Assembly: GCA_945910005.1 (NCBI GenBank)
Contig: OX246746.1
Location: forward strand, 37,350,305-37,414,304
Reading direction: 5' to 3'
DNA length: 64,000 nucleotides
Source: Isoperla grammatica
Lineage: Eukaryota; Arthropoda; Insecta; Plecoptera; Perlodidae
Part shown: positions 1 through 12,214 of the stretch, in pieces
Position numbering within the stretch: position 1 is the stretch's first letter
How the letters are laid out: every line of letters begins with the position of its first letter
The notes under the pieces: model-generated
What the model saw: the letters and a program-made list of their open reading frames with translations, nothing else
The model's database searches: none
What the model was told of the DNA's origin: nothing
Program-made: the position numbers and the translations under genes

Positions 1-262
1 GAAACAAAATGGCGGTAAAATGTGAGATAGCCAGATTTTGCTACAGATTTTTCCGGTCACGAATATGTTAATGTAATGGCGATTTGATAAGTATTGGCAA
101 AGGTACACGAAAGTTACTCGAAAATATTTTTCTAAAACGCAGTAACGGCAAAATGTGAGGTGGCTATCTTATAGTAAATTTTTGTCCGATCGCGAATATA
201 CTAATGTAAACGCAATCCGATACGTATTAGAGGCAGAAATTACATTTCTATTGCTGTCAATA
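1..262. repeat. Diverged tandem direct repeat, period about 135 bp
   Basis: Two imperfect copies follow each other. Shared landmarks in order are GGTAAAATGTGAG / GGCAAAATGTGAG, CACGAATATGTTAATGTAA / CGCGAATATACTAATGTAA and GATAAGTATT / GATACGTATT. More copies may lie left of the window. Confidence 0.6.
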
Positions 263-759
263 AGTGTTAGTAACGGTGGCGGACCGTGTTGAAAACATGA
301 CCACGAAAATTCTTAGCAACGCACATTGCACTGCATACAACAATGTCGGAAAGTATAATAGCCATGGAAATAAGAACAATTTTTGCAATGCGCATTCTTG
401 AATTGTTGTTAATTGTTGTTCGTATTAGCATTGAAAACTTTTCGCCAGAAAGTTCGTAGATATTGACGCGCTCGCTTATCAACGCGTCAAACAGAGCGTT
501 TTCCTAGTTTAAAAAATCTACCACAATTGCACAACACTAAATGAATCATACAGGCTATTACTTTCTTCTTTCCAGAGATATGTTTTTTAAATTTTAATTC
601 AGATGATCTAAAAATCTATGACGTAGTTGTGCATGATCGGTCACATTTTCAGATTACAAAAATAACACTTTGTGTAACAATGTTTACCTGCCCAGGGGCA
701 ACTGGTTAATTGGCATGTGATAATAAATACAGCTAACTATTATAGGTATATTGGACGTG

Positions 760-930
760 AGAATATTTGGGAGGGGACGTTCAATTTCCATGGAATGAAT
801 TTAATCACTGCATTCCCCTTTTGACTGAGGAAATCTTAGAAACAATCTAGTCCGGATTGTTGGTGGCCGATATTGAACCGGCGACCTCCCGAATAAGAGT
901 ATCTCGCCTTTACCGCTGAGCCATTGCTCT
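760..930 (-). mobile_element. tRNA-derived SINE (minus strand)
   Basis: Read on the minus strand, a Pol III A box (TGGCTCAGCGGTAAAGGCG, 905-923) is followed at normal tRNA spacing by a B box (GGTTCAATATC, 869-879). Downstream is a GACTGAGG/CCTCAGT-type motif shared with the SINE at 29.9 kb. Ends are approximate. Confidence 0.6.
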
Positions 931-1017
931 GTAAAGGTCGAGGCCAGTGCGCTACATCAACATCTTGACAACACTTCAAGATATTGAGAGTGATTCATAT
1001 CCGGGATCGGTTTTGGA

Positions 1018-1690
1018 TAGGGATGCCCAACGATATCGATATATCGATATTTATCGATATACAAAATTATTTTCGATATCGATATTTATATTCTGTATCT
1101 TGATATATCATGAAAAGTTTTCAAATTGAGTAATTACCAAAAAACAAAAAAAAATGCGATTTTGTGTCGCTGTCTGCATCGAGTGATTCTGCAATAACCC
1201 AGTCGATATCGCTAGCCTCGCAATTGAAACAAAAAACAGTGATCTTGGCAGTACTGTGATCGGCAGTACAGTGCCTCGATCACCCGCGCGCGATCTTTTG
1301 TCTTTCCCGGTGGACGTAATGTTCTCCTAACTCGAACGCCATCTCAAATATATTGACTGTAAAGGTATTGCGTTGTATTGAAGTAAGTCTTGACCGACCT
1401 CTGAAGGCTAATGTTTCCGCGATGTCTGTACAACTTGTCCATGTGGTCGGTTCTAGCAAGGACAATAGACCCCGACTTCATTCGTCTATACTCTACTGTG
1501 GAGGGGCGCAGCGTTCTAGGGGCGTGGTAGCGGGAAAACGCATGCTGGGGGGGGGGGGGGGGGGGGGGAGAGCTGTCACAGAAACATATTTTTCGATCAA
1601 ATTGGCGGAAAATATCGATATTATATCGATATCGTTGAGAGATAATTCGACGATATCGATAATGAATTTTGGTATCGTTGGGCATCCCTA
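1018..1690. mobile_element. hAT-type MITE, perfect 8-bp target duplication
   Basis: The element begins TAGGGATGCCCAACGATA and ends with its inverted form. The 8-bp direct repeat GTTTTGGA lies immediately outside both ends (1010-1017 and 1691-1698). It is 673 bp, has no transposase, is rich in ATCGAT-like palindromes near both ends and contains a poly-G tract at about 1547-1568. Confidence 0.85.
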
Positions 1691-1698
1691 GTTTTGGA

Positions 1699-2366
1699 TC
1701 AGCTAACCAATACATTTTTAAATTTAAAAAACAAACAGAAAGGGCACTAAATTGTACCTATTACAATATTAATTAAAAGTTTTAAATTAATTGTTTAGCT
1801 GATACAATCCCAAATAACGGGTGTGAATTACTTTCTCAATATGCAACAAACTAAAACATTCATATGTATTCCCATCCATGACAAATAATGACGTGTAGAA
1901 AAGCTACTACCCTAAAGAGAAAGAAGGGAAAAATTAATGAAATAGTAAAATTTGGGCTAGTTGTCCAACAATAATTTTTCTCATGGGAATGAGCATGTAC
2001 GTGATTTTCACTCACAAGACAAAGCAGATAGAAATGATTGGATCTTAATGATATCAACGCAGGAGTTCTTTAGCTTAATTAATATGTAACTTGAGTTGAA
2101 TAATTTTTGCAATGTAATGTTTAATTCAGTTCGGTTATCAATCATATCCCGGGCGATCACGTACATGCTAAATTTCCAAAAGAAAAATAATTGTTCAGTA
2201 ACCTGCCAAAATTATTCGATTTTATTAATTTTATTGCCTTATTTCTCTTTGTGGTAAGAACTTTTTTACTCTTGTGTATCATTATTTCTCATAGATGGAA
2301 ACAGATATGATTTGTGTAGTTTCTTGCCTGACAAGGTAAGCAATACAATGAGGGAGCTAAGCTTAC
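1699..2366. other. Intron or gene flank with no recognised feature
   Basis: AT-rich DNA downstream of exon D. I searched the minus strand for a terminal exon and saw none I could support. Confidence 0.4.
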
Positions 2367-2552
2367 CAGAATAAGATCCTGCATCAGGTTGGAGATTCCC
2401 CTGTTGGCGATAACGAAGAGACGCGTGATTGGCCCGGGGACTCCTGCTTGGTACCCATCATCCTTTTCGGCAGCTTGTTCAAGGTTAGCGACGCCCACGG
2501 CAGAGTTCGCCTTCTCATCACCAGCCTCAGTGTTGCCACTTCCAGCCACAAG
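2367..2552 (-). CDS. Exon D: GPITRLFVIANRGISNLMQDL segment of the same gene
   Basis: This 186-bp exon gives 62 codons in phase 0, from LVAGSGNTEA to LMQDLIL, between a GTGTCAG acceptor and a CTG/GTAAGC donor. The first half is acidic and variable-looking. The second half contains GPITRLFVIANRGIS, an amphipathic hydrophobic segment that looks conserved. Joined to exon C it gives FDIIR-LVAGSG. The frame runs on only a short way into the intron before a stop, so another exon is needed; it is expected to the left of the window or in 1-2366, where I did not find it. Confidence 0.65.
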
Positions 2553-5500
2553 CTGACACAATGCAATTATATCGGGTTAAACACGTACATAGCTTTGAAC
2601 AAGATCTAAACTACAATCATTTTATAGTATTCGGGTTCCATATGCTCAAAACTACAGGCAGTGCATCACAAACTACTTCATACATTAGTTAGAAACATTG
2701 CGTTTACGTATTCGTGAAAGCGATATTCTCAATTCTGGGGCGGAGATAGAATAGGCCAGTCTGTACGTCAACCGTGAGAGGTGATTCACCAACAATATTG
2801 GCTATACAGGCTGACATTTTGTTCTCAAAGTACCTATGCAATACATAGTACATGTAATAGGGATTTCTTTATCTAAGAGAATGAGGCGAACTTTATCTTA
2901 AAATCTAAAATGAACATAATATGGTATAAAAAGTGTTTTATTTAATTGAAGAATCCAATTATTGGTATACTATGAGAAATGATGGAACAAAATCACAACC
3001 CTAAACATATTCGTTTGCCTTATCGTGTATTTCCTGAGTAGTTAAGTAATATATCTTGAATAAATCAGTTGTGTAGATAGTCATGGAACTACCAAGAAAA
3101 CATCAGCCATTTATTTGACGTCAAACTTACCGAGTATTTTCCTAGAAATTGAATGAATAATGCATATTTGCTTATTTTTACTGTGATATCAATCATTGTT
3201 TAAGTCAGTATTTCGTTTACCAACCAAAACAACACTACTTCGTTTAAATTTAATTTAAATATTTGAGGAATTATAACAAATACATAAAATACATGTGTTC
3301 ATTTTTTGTCAAATCACTTATCTTTAGATTGAGAGAGAGGGACGGGGGGGGGGGGGGGGTATATTATATCATAAACTATTATCTGCCTCGTTGATATAAC
3401 GGCTCTGAAGTCCCCGTTTCAACATATGCCAATACGGATTTAAGTTAAAAACTTCAACACAATTCGGGAATCGAACCCTATATACTTTCTGAATATTTCA
3501 TATCGCTTCCAATCGATGGCTTCCTTCTGTACACAGACACACCAACGAACACGTTGTGATGCAAAGCCCATGCTAAACAAGATATTTCATACTTTTCTAC
3601 AACTTAAGTACTAGAAAGCAAAGCAATGTACAGTGTGGCCAGTAATTCAATGTACTGTGAGGGCATTTGGAAAGTTAATTTGTTGACAAAGAGCAATGTT
3701 AGTATTTTACGAGCAAAAGAAAGTTGTATTGTGTACTTTTATCCTTCCTTCTCTTTCAGAATACGTATCTGAGTATAAATCAATCAATCAAATCGTGAGT
3801 TTGGTCATTCCTGGCGATGTGTTTTTAACGGGGAAGGGTAGTCTCGCCGTTAAAACTACTCACAATCAACGCGCTTTAGTGACACCTCGAAACACAGTAT
3901 AGAAAAAGCGGATTCTAACCAACATTTGGTTTCGTAAGATTTAATCACCGGATTTAAAAAGTTTCAAGTATTTTAATCCTCACGGTTATTAGTTTTTTTT
4001 TACTTCGAACGCGACAGCTATAGGTCATAAAACGTCGGAATTTAAATCGCCTCTTACGACAGGCCGAGATATCTTGGACAAATTGTACCCCTGGACCAGA
4101 CGGGGTTTTACGGTTATTTTTTGGAATATAACTAAAGAAATAATCATAAATTGGTTTCCAAAATGACAACCATAATTAATGCAATATCTGAAATTTTGTT
4201 AATCCAATTTTTATTTCTTATAAAACTAAATGTTGGCTAGTAACCATTTTTTTAATAATTAGCAGCGTTCTTAAGGTATTACTGAAAACCTTTGGTTTTG
4301 CCGGTTTCAGCAGTTAAGACACCTTTCCCTTTAATGAGATTCAAAAAGAGCCATTTGCGGTCAAACGTTTCTACAAAACATGGCGCATTATTCTAAAACA
4401 TTTACTCCCCAATTAGCCAAGAAAATAATCTAGAAAACGGTAAATTTGTACTATGGAAATTCATTTCCACTTAATTTTTTTTGTACTATAGATGAAAACG
4501 CATTGATTTGAAATGTTTTTTTGAAACTGTTGAAATTCAGGAGGAAACAGTTGTATAATGTATACGGGTGCTTATCATACCTGATCAGACCATGCAAGCT
4601 ATCTGCTTGTGTTTGTTGAGTTTAGAACCAGCGATGAGGATACCTGATCCGCTGATCTGATCAGTGAAACTTGGTAAAACAGGCAATCAAACTATCTACT
4701 GGCTAGGGTTGTACTTGCACCCGCTTTGTGTCCCCTCTACAGTAGAGAAATATCATTATTTCACTGTTGAACATCATGTGTTGTTTCAACTGATTAACTT
4801 ATTACATTTTAGTTACATTAATGTACGTATATAAATATAAGGAACTGTGGGGTAACTCCCAATAGTGCAAGGTATGCGGTGCTTGGGGGCCCAGCGACCT
4901 AGGGGCTACCTTGACTACATTTATGTGTAATAAATGTTTGTTTAAGAACCTATTCACAGATTTCTCAGATTCAGAATAGAAAAAATTACAATCATAGATT
5001 ACACAACTAAACAACAACGTGACGAACGTAAATAATCCGGTGGCATAAATAATTATTTTCCTACTCTAATTATACTTAGAGCACAATATTTTAATTTTTT
5101 TTTTAAGTGGGGGTCAAAAACCCAAACCTTGCTTACCGGCCCCGTCATTTTGAGTTACGCTACTGATTAATAACTAAATTAATATAATTTAAAAGTATAG
5201 ATTGAATTTTACAATTAATAAATACAGCACGTAACAGTGGTCACCTTTGCCCTTTTATTGTAATTACTCATCATTACTGTAAAATGTCTGGTTATTGGCT
5301 TGGCTTATTCTTTATTTTTATTCTGCCTCAGTAGTTAATCTAAAGTATACTCTATACTCTATCCCCCAAGGTACTTGCATGGATCCCAGCTACAAGTGAT
5401 GGCCCAAACCTGACCCCACTAACTCTCGCATTATTGTTACCACCATCCAAACGGTACTCAGATGGGAGCGTGATAAGGTGGTGATAACTAGTGACCTTGA

Positions 5501-7446
5501 TGGGTAATGGCAGGTAGATATTACCCAATTTACAGTCTAATATAACCACTGTGTCTATATGCTTTCTGTGAATAAATATTTAAATATTACCAACCATCAA
5601 TGATGTTTAAAACGCACATCAATATCGTGTGAAACTGAAGTTTTAAATAGAAATTTCCTACTAAAACTATGTGTCTTATTAATGGCCCTACAGTATAAAT
5701 TACAAATGACTGTGAATAAATAAATAAGTAATAAAATGTTATGCTAGACATGACATGGTGTGAATTAATTGCGCTAATAATCCGGCGAAGACACTCGAAC
5801 ATTTTTTTTTTCAGGGATTACTAAACAGTCAACTGAATAGTCATGCGGAGGCTTACTTCAAAATAATGTGATGCAAGTGAGATACCATACTCAGCTTGGG
5901 ATTTACTAAATGGTAAAATAAGTTAAAATACAGCTGTCCTAAAGCAATAATTAGTAAATGATATGGAAATGCCTCCGTTGTGTTTGATCTGGAGCTGGGT
6001 TCTGAAACTTAGGATAAAGTATTAAGTACTTGCTGATGAATCTGATATAAGAAAACAGTAAGTCAGTCAAGTGGCATGCAGGAAGAACCACCAATACAGA
6101 AAGCAAAGAGACAGAGACCCAAGTGGACATGCGAAGCATTGGAACGAGTAGGCATAGATATTTGCGAACTAGGACTTTTCAAGAGTTTTTGATATTGTTC
6201 GCCAAAATTAACTAGAGACATGTTAAACTGCTGTCTACGATAGAAAGTGATTTAAAAAACGACAAATCAAAACAAATGAAAAGTCCTCAAACCCCGAAGC
6301 AGCAAAGTACTGTGTAGGAGACACACGTTACATTGGACAATTTGGAATTTGGAATTTTTTTATTGTTTGTTTCAAATACCTTGTCAATAACAGGTAAACA
6401 TTATAAAGTAAAGCGAGGTTCCCAAACTTCGTCACTAGTTCTGAATGATAGTTTTATGTCTTCTATCAGATAAAAGTGTTGCGCGGTAGCGGTAGTGTAG
6501 TCAGTAAGTGAGTAGGTATTAGTTGTAGTAGACGAAGACGTCGAACCCATCTTACAAGTTTAATTCACAGCAGTACTGGATGGTATTTAAAGTTCCTTAA
6601 GCAGTTTGAGAGTTTGCTGTATTATAAAAACCATTTACATCATAATCGCCCTATTACCATTTTACGGCAACTAACACAAAACTATATATATTGTTGACAT
6701 GAGTTATCGTTCTCATTCCTTAGTCTCCAGATTATTGAATTAGTTATGAATATTGTTGCATGCTGAAATCATACCTTTCTGACAACTAGCCAATTGAAAT
6801 ATAATGTATAAATGGAGATGGGCAAAAATTGAGACAGCGAAATTCGCGATTTTTTTCCAATTTGCAGTAATCCTTTAAAATTCAGTTTGCACACAAATCA
6901 CGTGAACTTCGATTGAATGGGACCCGTTTCAATACGCGAATCGTGGTATTAGGTGAAACCGCGAACTATATTTTAGTGGCGAAATTGGAAATTGTGTCAA
7001 ATCGCAAATAAGCTACCGACATTTTAAACTCACTCTAGAATTAGATACATTTTTAGATTAATTTGAGCTCAAATTCATAAATGATTTACAATCTTATGTG
7101 CTTATTTTTCTTTTATATCAACCTAATCCTGGAATGAGTGAAATCAATTGTCAGGGATTCTTCCAACATGACAAAATTAAAGCTATGTCTATCAATATAA
7201 TCACGCATCCATACTATAATTAACTCTTAAAAAGAATATAATTTGTGGCTTTTTTAAATAAAGAAACTCACAATTTTGGTTAACAAGCCACGAAATTTCC
7301 ATCTTAAAAAAAAACGTCGATGCACAATCATCTTTATGTATAAAACCTGTTTTACAGAAATGCAAAACAAAAATCCAGAATAAGAAATGATAATATCAGG
7401 AGGGCTATTTCTGAAAGTTGTCACGGTGACAATATACTCACTTAAA
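2553..7446. other. Intron between exon C2 and exon D, mostly unique AT-rich DNA
   Basis: No coding signal. A poly-G tract lies at 3342-3359. The stretch around 4050-4110 (CTTACGACAGGCC context) looks like an old dispersed repeat, but I cannot name it. Confidence 0.4.
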
Positions 7447-7632
7447 GTGATATCTACGTAGTTATTACTTGCTATTGGCTGATTGAGTGTTTTCCACGCG
7501 GTCCGCTACAGCAGTCAGCCAATAGCTAGTGATAACCACGTAGATATCACTTGCTATTGGCTGATTGAGTGTTTTCCACGCGGTCCGCTACAGCAGTCAG
7601 CAAATAGCTAGTGATAACAACGTAGATATCAC
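7447..7632. repeat. Foldback element with tandemly doubled hairpin (82-bp period)
   Basis: GTGATATCTACGTAG at the left pairs with CTACGTGATATCAC-type sequence at the right. Inside, GCTATTGGCTGA pairs with TCAGCCAATAGC around a loop containing CCACGCGG. The hairpin is present twice in tandem, starting near 7471 and 7553. Confidence 0.75.
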
Positions 7633-7873
7633 GTAAAGTTTCTCAACTTGTTGTTTGTCAAATTGTTTGTCTAATTTTCAACTTTCAGGCATAGCCTCCT
7701 AGCTCTCAACTGATAAATGGAACTATACACGTCAATTTTTTAATTGAGAAATAAAAGTTGCGATGAAAACGAAAAAAGTATGAAAAGTAATGTCCGGAAT
7801 CAAATAAATGTCCCATGCAAATGTAAGGTGAGTCGGTTGGATGGATGGGTTTAAGATTAGCAATAAGTCGTAC

Positions 7874-8020
7874 CGCTCGTCGGCCGGTGGCGTTCGTCCC
7901 AGTCTGTTGCTTGGCTCTAGTTTGTGTTGTTGTAGTGGCGTAAGTGATGCCTAGGCTTTCAGTGCCGGCAACCACACGGTAAACGGTGCCCGCTGCTCGG
8001 GCAGCACGATCAGCTGTTTG
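7874..8020 (-). CDS. Candidate cassette exon C2 of the same gene
   Basis: This 147-bp segment gives 49 codons in phase 0, starting QTADRAARAAGTVYRVVAGT and ending NATGRRA. It lies between exon C and exon D on the same strand. Its acceptor is T/G-rich and ends GCTCAG; its donor reads GCG/GTACGA, the same six intron bases as the exon A donor. Because its length is a multiple of three and both sides are phase 0, including or skipping it keeps the frame. VVAGT in this exon resembles LVAGS at the start of exon D, so the two could be alternatives or old duplicates. It is less certain than the other exons because the donor lacks AG at -2. Confidence 0.42.
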
Positions 8021-8353
8021 CTGAGCAACACAACACAACTTGAATGCTCACTGTTCAAAGTAGAGAGCCGAGTTTAGCAAGTCTCCAACTGACAATACAA
8101 CAAGATTCATTACTGTAATGGACATATAAAAAGTATTGATTGCTAAATGAAATCGTATTTAAGTCGTCGTTATTTCAGGGAAACTGTCCATTCTTATTTG
8201 TAAAAAATTTTGAAGTAAAGCCAACATTACAAGAAAGTGGGGACCGCTTAATGAAGTCGTCCCATGATGCTTGGATATTATGTATGTCGATCTAGACAAC
8301 AATTTTGTAACTCCAAAATGATCAGTATTCAGTAAGTATAGTAGAAATGAAAT

Positions 8354-8842
8354 ATGAGTGAAACAAGTATGAGATTAAAGGAGGCCTTCGGCATTTTAAT
8401 TTTCAATTTTGAACATTTACTGCGTGGGTCTCACCTCATTGAAGATTTATCTGTTAAGTTTGGAAAAAGTTTATTAGTTTCTTGTTTTTCAACTAATTCA
8501 AAATGTTTAAACAATGATTTTACTGCTATTGAACCCTGTTTTTCTCGAATAAAACATCACTTGCAGCTATTCACGTCTATAGTCAACCGATTTCATGTGC
8601 GATTCTCGCGCATACCCATAATTGGCCACGTAAATCACTACGATGATAATTATTTATCTTATTGTTCTAAGAATAGTCTAGGAATATCATTGTTTGAAAC
8701 ATATCTGAGTCGGCTGGGAAACATTTCGTCAATAACAATCGTCTCAAGTGGTCAGTTCACCACACCTCTGTTAAACATCGTCAGGTTTAGACAGGCAGTG
8801 TTGTTATCCTATCACCTCAGAAGACAGAAGACACAGGGCTAG
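8354..8842 (+). CDS. Unrecognised 162-codon open frame inside an intron
   Basis: An open frame of 162 codons opposite the host gene, in the short intron between exons C and C2. It contains no repeat, no motif I recognise, no clear promoter, and is rich in Leu, Ser, Ile and Phe as expected of AT-rich random sequence. It is long for chance in this base composition and could be a transposon remnant. I would not call it a gene without transcript evidence. Confidence 0.12.
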   Translation: MSETSMRLKEAFGILIFNFEHLLRGSHLIEDLSVKFGKSLLVSCFSTNSKCLNNDFTAIEPCFSRIKHHLQLFTSIVNRFHVRFSRIPIIGHVNHYDDNYLSYCSKNSLGISLFETYLSRLGNISSITIVSSGQFTTPLLNIVRFRQAVLLSYHLRRQKTQG

Positions 8843-9256
8843 AGATTATAGGTTAGTTGAAAGTAGCTGTGGAAGAAAATAAGCACAGTAGAAACCAAGA
8901 AGTGAAGACCCAGTTGTCTTTGTCATAGATAACCCTCGATGTAGAAGAAACAGTCTTGAATAGACGGGTTGAAACCCTAACATACTTAACGAATAAAGGC
9001 CTGTTGATGAATCATTTCGAGCTATCCATTTCCTATCAGAAGAACGTTAGAGCAGTTGATGTGGCATCCGTGTTGTTAGGTCTTTACTTACAGACTCCTA
9101 CAGTCGTTGAGTGAGGAATACCTCACTCAACGCTAGAATCCTCCATACTCGTTTCAGCGACAAGCATGCAAATGGCTCAAAGAAACCAAAAGTCGGCGCC
9201 TGGTCATCAAGAGAACGGCAAGTCATGCAATTGATGAGATTAGTTAGTTTGCTTAC

Positions 9257-9523
9257 CCTGATGATATCGAAAAGGAAGTTGCCTGATCCGCCGCCGCTGC
9301 CAGCCGAGCCACCTCCGCCCAAGTTGAAGGGCAGGAACCTCTTGTTCCGCCCCTCGTCAGGGTCTGCGACCTCCTCTGCGTCGACGTCTCCGTCGGCCTC
9401 GGCTTGCTGGTCGTTGTCTCCGGTCGCTGCTGGTTCCTGGTCCTCTTCGACGGCCGTGTACTGCACTCGCACCTCGTTGTTCTGAGACTCGGCTCCGCTC
9501 AGTTCGTTGGCTTCAGAGCCGAC
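9257..9523 (-). CDS. Exon C: acidic segment, RNKR site and Gly-rich FLFDIIR core
   Basis: This 267-bp exon gives 89 codons in phase 0 between a GATTCAG acceptor and an AGG/GTAAGC donor. The product starts VGSEANELSG, passes through an acidic Gln/Glu/Ala-rich stretch, then GRNKRFLPFNLGGGG, a Gly/Ser linker and the terminal FLFDIIR. RNKR is the second furin-type site of the gene and would release a peptide starting FLPFN. The FLPFNL and FLFDIIR segments look like conserved sequence rather than linker. A 62-bp tandem array starts only about 45 bp upstream of the acceptor, so the branch point must lie in or beside the array. A GTG codon just inside the intron allows a longer open frame, but the splice signals make 9523 the better border. 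Confidence 0.7.
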
Positions 9524-9570
9524 CTGAATCACAACACAAGGCCGGCTTCAGCATGCGCACAACTACAACT

Positions 9571-12214
9571 AGCATTCCCTGCTGAAAATCAGTGCATATA
9601 GAATCAATAAGCTAGTTGGCATTCCCTTCTCTCAAGCAATGGGTGCATGGACAGTACATATAGAATCAATTAGCTATCTGGCATTCCCTGCTGTCAAGCA
9701 ATGGGTGCATGGACAGAACATATAGAATTAATTAGCCATCTGGCATTCCCTGCTGTCAAGCAATAGGTGCATGGACAGTACATATAGAATCAATAAGCTA
9801 TCTGGCATTCCCTGCTGTCAAGCAATGGGTGCATGGACAGTACATATAGAATCAATAAGCTATCTGGCATTCCCTTCTGTCCAGCAATGGGTGCATGGAC
9901 AGTACATATAGAATCAATAAGCTATCTGGCATTCCCTGTTGTCAAGCAATGGGTGCATGGACAGTACATATAGAATCAATAAGCTATCTGGCATTCCCTG
10001 CTGTCAAGCAATGGGTGCATGGACAGTACATATAGAATCAATAAGCTATCAGGCATTCCCTGCTGTCAAGCAATGGGTGCATGGACAGTACATATAGAAT
10101 CAATAAGCTATCTGGCATTCCCTGCTGTCAAGCAATGGGTGCATAAACAGTACATAAAGAATCAATAAGCTATCAGGCATTCCCTGCTGTCAAGCAATGG
10201 GTGCATGGACAGTACAAATAGAATCAATTAGCTATCTGGCATTCTCTTCTGTCAAGCAATGGGTGCATGGACAGTACATATAGAATCAATAAGCTATCTG
10301 GCATTCCCTGCTGTCAAGCAATGGGTGCATGGACAGTACATATAGAATCAATAAGCTTCTGGCATTCCCTTCTGTCAAGCAATGGGTGCATGGACAGTAC
10401 ATATAGAATCAATAAGGTATCTGGCATTCCCTGCTGTCAAGCAATGGGTGCATGGACAGTACATATAGAATCAATAAGCTATCTGGCATTCCCTTCTGTC
10501 AAGCAATGGGTGCATGGACAGTACATATAGAATCAAGAAGCTATCTGGCATTCCCTGCTGTCAAGCAATGGGTGCATGGACAGTACATATAGAATCAATA
10601 AGCTATCTGGCATTCCCTGCTGTCAAGCAATGGGTGCATGGACAGTACATATAGAATCAATAAGCTATCTGGCATTCCCTGCTGTCAAGCAATGGGTGCA
10701 TGGACAGTACATATAGAATCAATAAGCTATCTGGCATTCCCTGCTGTCAAGCAATGGGTGCATGGACAGTACAAATAGAATCAATAAGCTATCTGGCATT
10801 CCCTGCTGTCAAGCAATGGGTGCATGGACAGTACATATAGAATCAATAAGCTATCTGGCATTCCCTGCTGTCAAGCAATGGGTGCATGGACAGTACATAT
10901 AGAATCAGTAAGCTATCTGGCATTCCCTGCTGTCAAGCAATGGGTGCATGGACAGTACATATAGAATCAATAAGCTATCAGGCATTCCCTGCTGTCAAGC
11001 AATGGGTGCATGGACAGTACAAATAGAATCAATAAGCTATCTGGCATTCCCTGCTGTCAAGCAATGGGTGCATGGACAGTACAAATAGAATCAATAAGCT
11101 ATCTGGCATTCCCTGTTGTCAAGCAATGGGTGCATGGACAGTACATATAGAATCAATAAGCTATCTGGCATTCCCTGCTGTCAAGCAATGGGTGCATGGA
11201 CAGTACATATAGAATCAATAAGCTATCAGGCATTCCCTGCTGTCAAGCAATGGGTGCATGGACAGTACATATAGAATCAATAAGCTATCTGGCATTCCCT
11301 GCTGTCAAGCAATGGGTGCATGGACAGTACATAAAGAATCAATAAGCTATCTGGCATTCCCTGCTGTCAAGCAATGGGTGCATGGACAGTACAAATAGAA
11401 TCAATTAGCTATCTGGCATTCTCTTCTGTCAAGCAATGGGTGCATGGACAGTACATATAGAATCAATAAGCTATCTGGCATTCCCTGCTGTCAAGCAATG
11501 GGTGCATGGACAATACATATAGAATCAATAAGCTTCTGGCATTCCCTTCTGTCAAGCAATGGGTGCATGGACAGTACATATAGAATCAATAAGGTATCTG
11601 GCATTCCCTGCTGTCAAGCAATGGGTGAATGGACAGTACATATAGAATCAATAAGCTATCTGGCATTCCCTTCTGTCAAGCAATGGGTGCATGGACAGTA
11701 CATATAGAATCAATAAGCTATCTGGCATTCCCTGCTGTCAAGCAATGGGTGCATGGACAGTACATATAGAATCAATAAGCTATCTGGCATTCCCTGCTGT
11801 CAAGCAATGGGTGCATGGACAGTACATATAGAATCAATAAGCTATCTGGCATTCCCTGCTGTCAAGCAATGGGTGCATGGACAGTACATATAGAATCAAT
11901 AAGCTATCTGGCATTCCCTGCTGTCAAGCAGTGGGGGCATGGACAGTACAAATAGAATCAATAAGCTATCTGGCATGCCCTGCTGTCAAGCAATGGGTGC
12001 ATGGACAGTACAAATAGAATCAATTAGCTATCTGGCATTCCCTTCTGTCAAGCAGTGGGGGCATGGACAGTACATATAGAATCAATAAGCTATCTGGCAT
12101 TCCCTGTTGTCAAGCAATGGGTGCATGGACAGTACATATAGAATCAATAAGCTATCTGGCATTCCCTGATGGCATTCAGTGGGTGCATTCACAGTACATT
12201 TATAATCAATAAGC
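9571..12214. repeat. 62-bp minisatellite, about 42 copies, with internal segmental duplication
   Basis: The unit has landmarks AATCAATAAGCTATCTGGC, CTGCTGTCAAGCAATGGG and ATGGACAGTACATATAG. Rare variants (ATTCTCTTCTG, AAGCTTCTGG, AAGGTATCTGG) occur in the same order at about 10.24-10.43 kb and 11.42-11.60 kb, offset by about 1,177 bp, or 19 units. The array ends in degraded copies on both sides and lies in the intron just upstream of exon C. Confidence 0.95.

Noticed and set aside
1344..1715. Overlapping frames of 112 and 123 codons
   Set aside because: They lie inside the hAT-type MITE and cross its poly-G tract and right end.
3410..3475. B-box-like GGTTCGATTCC on the minus strand near 3,470 as a tRNA or SINE
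   Set aside because: No A box at the proper distance and side, and no tRNA fold.
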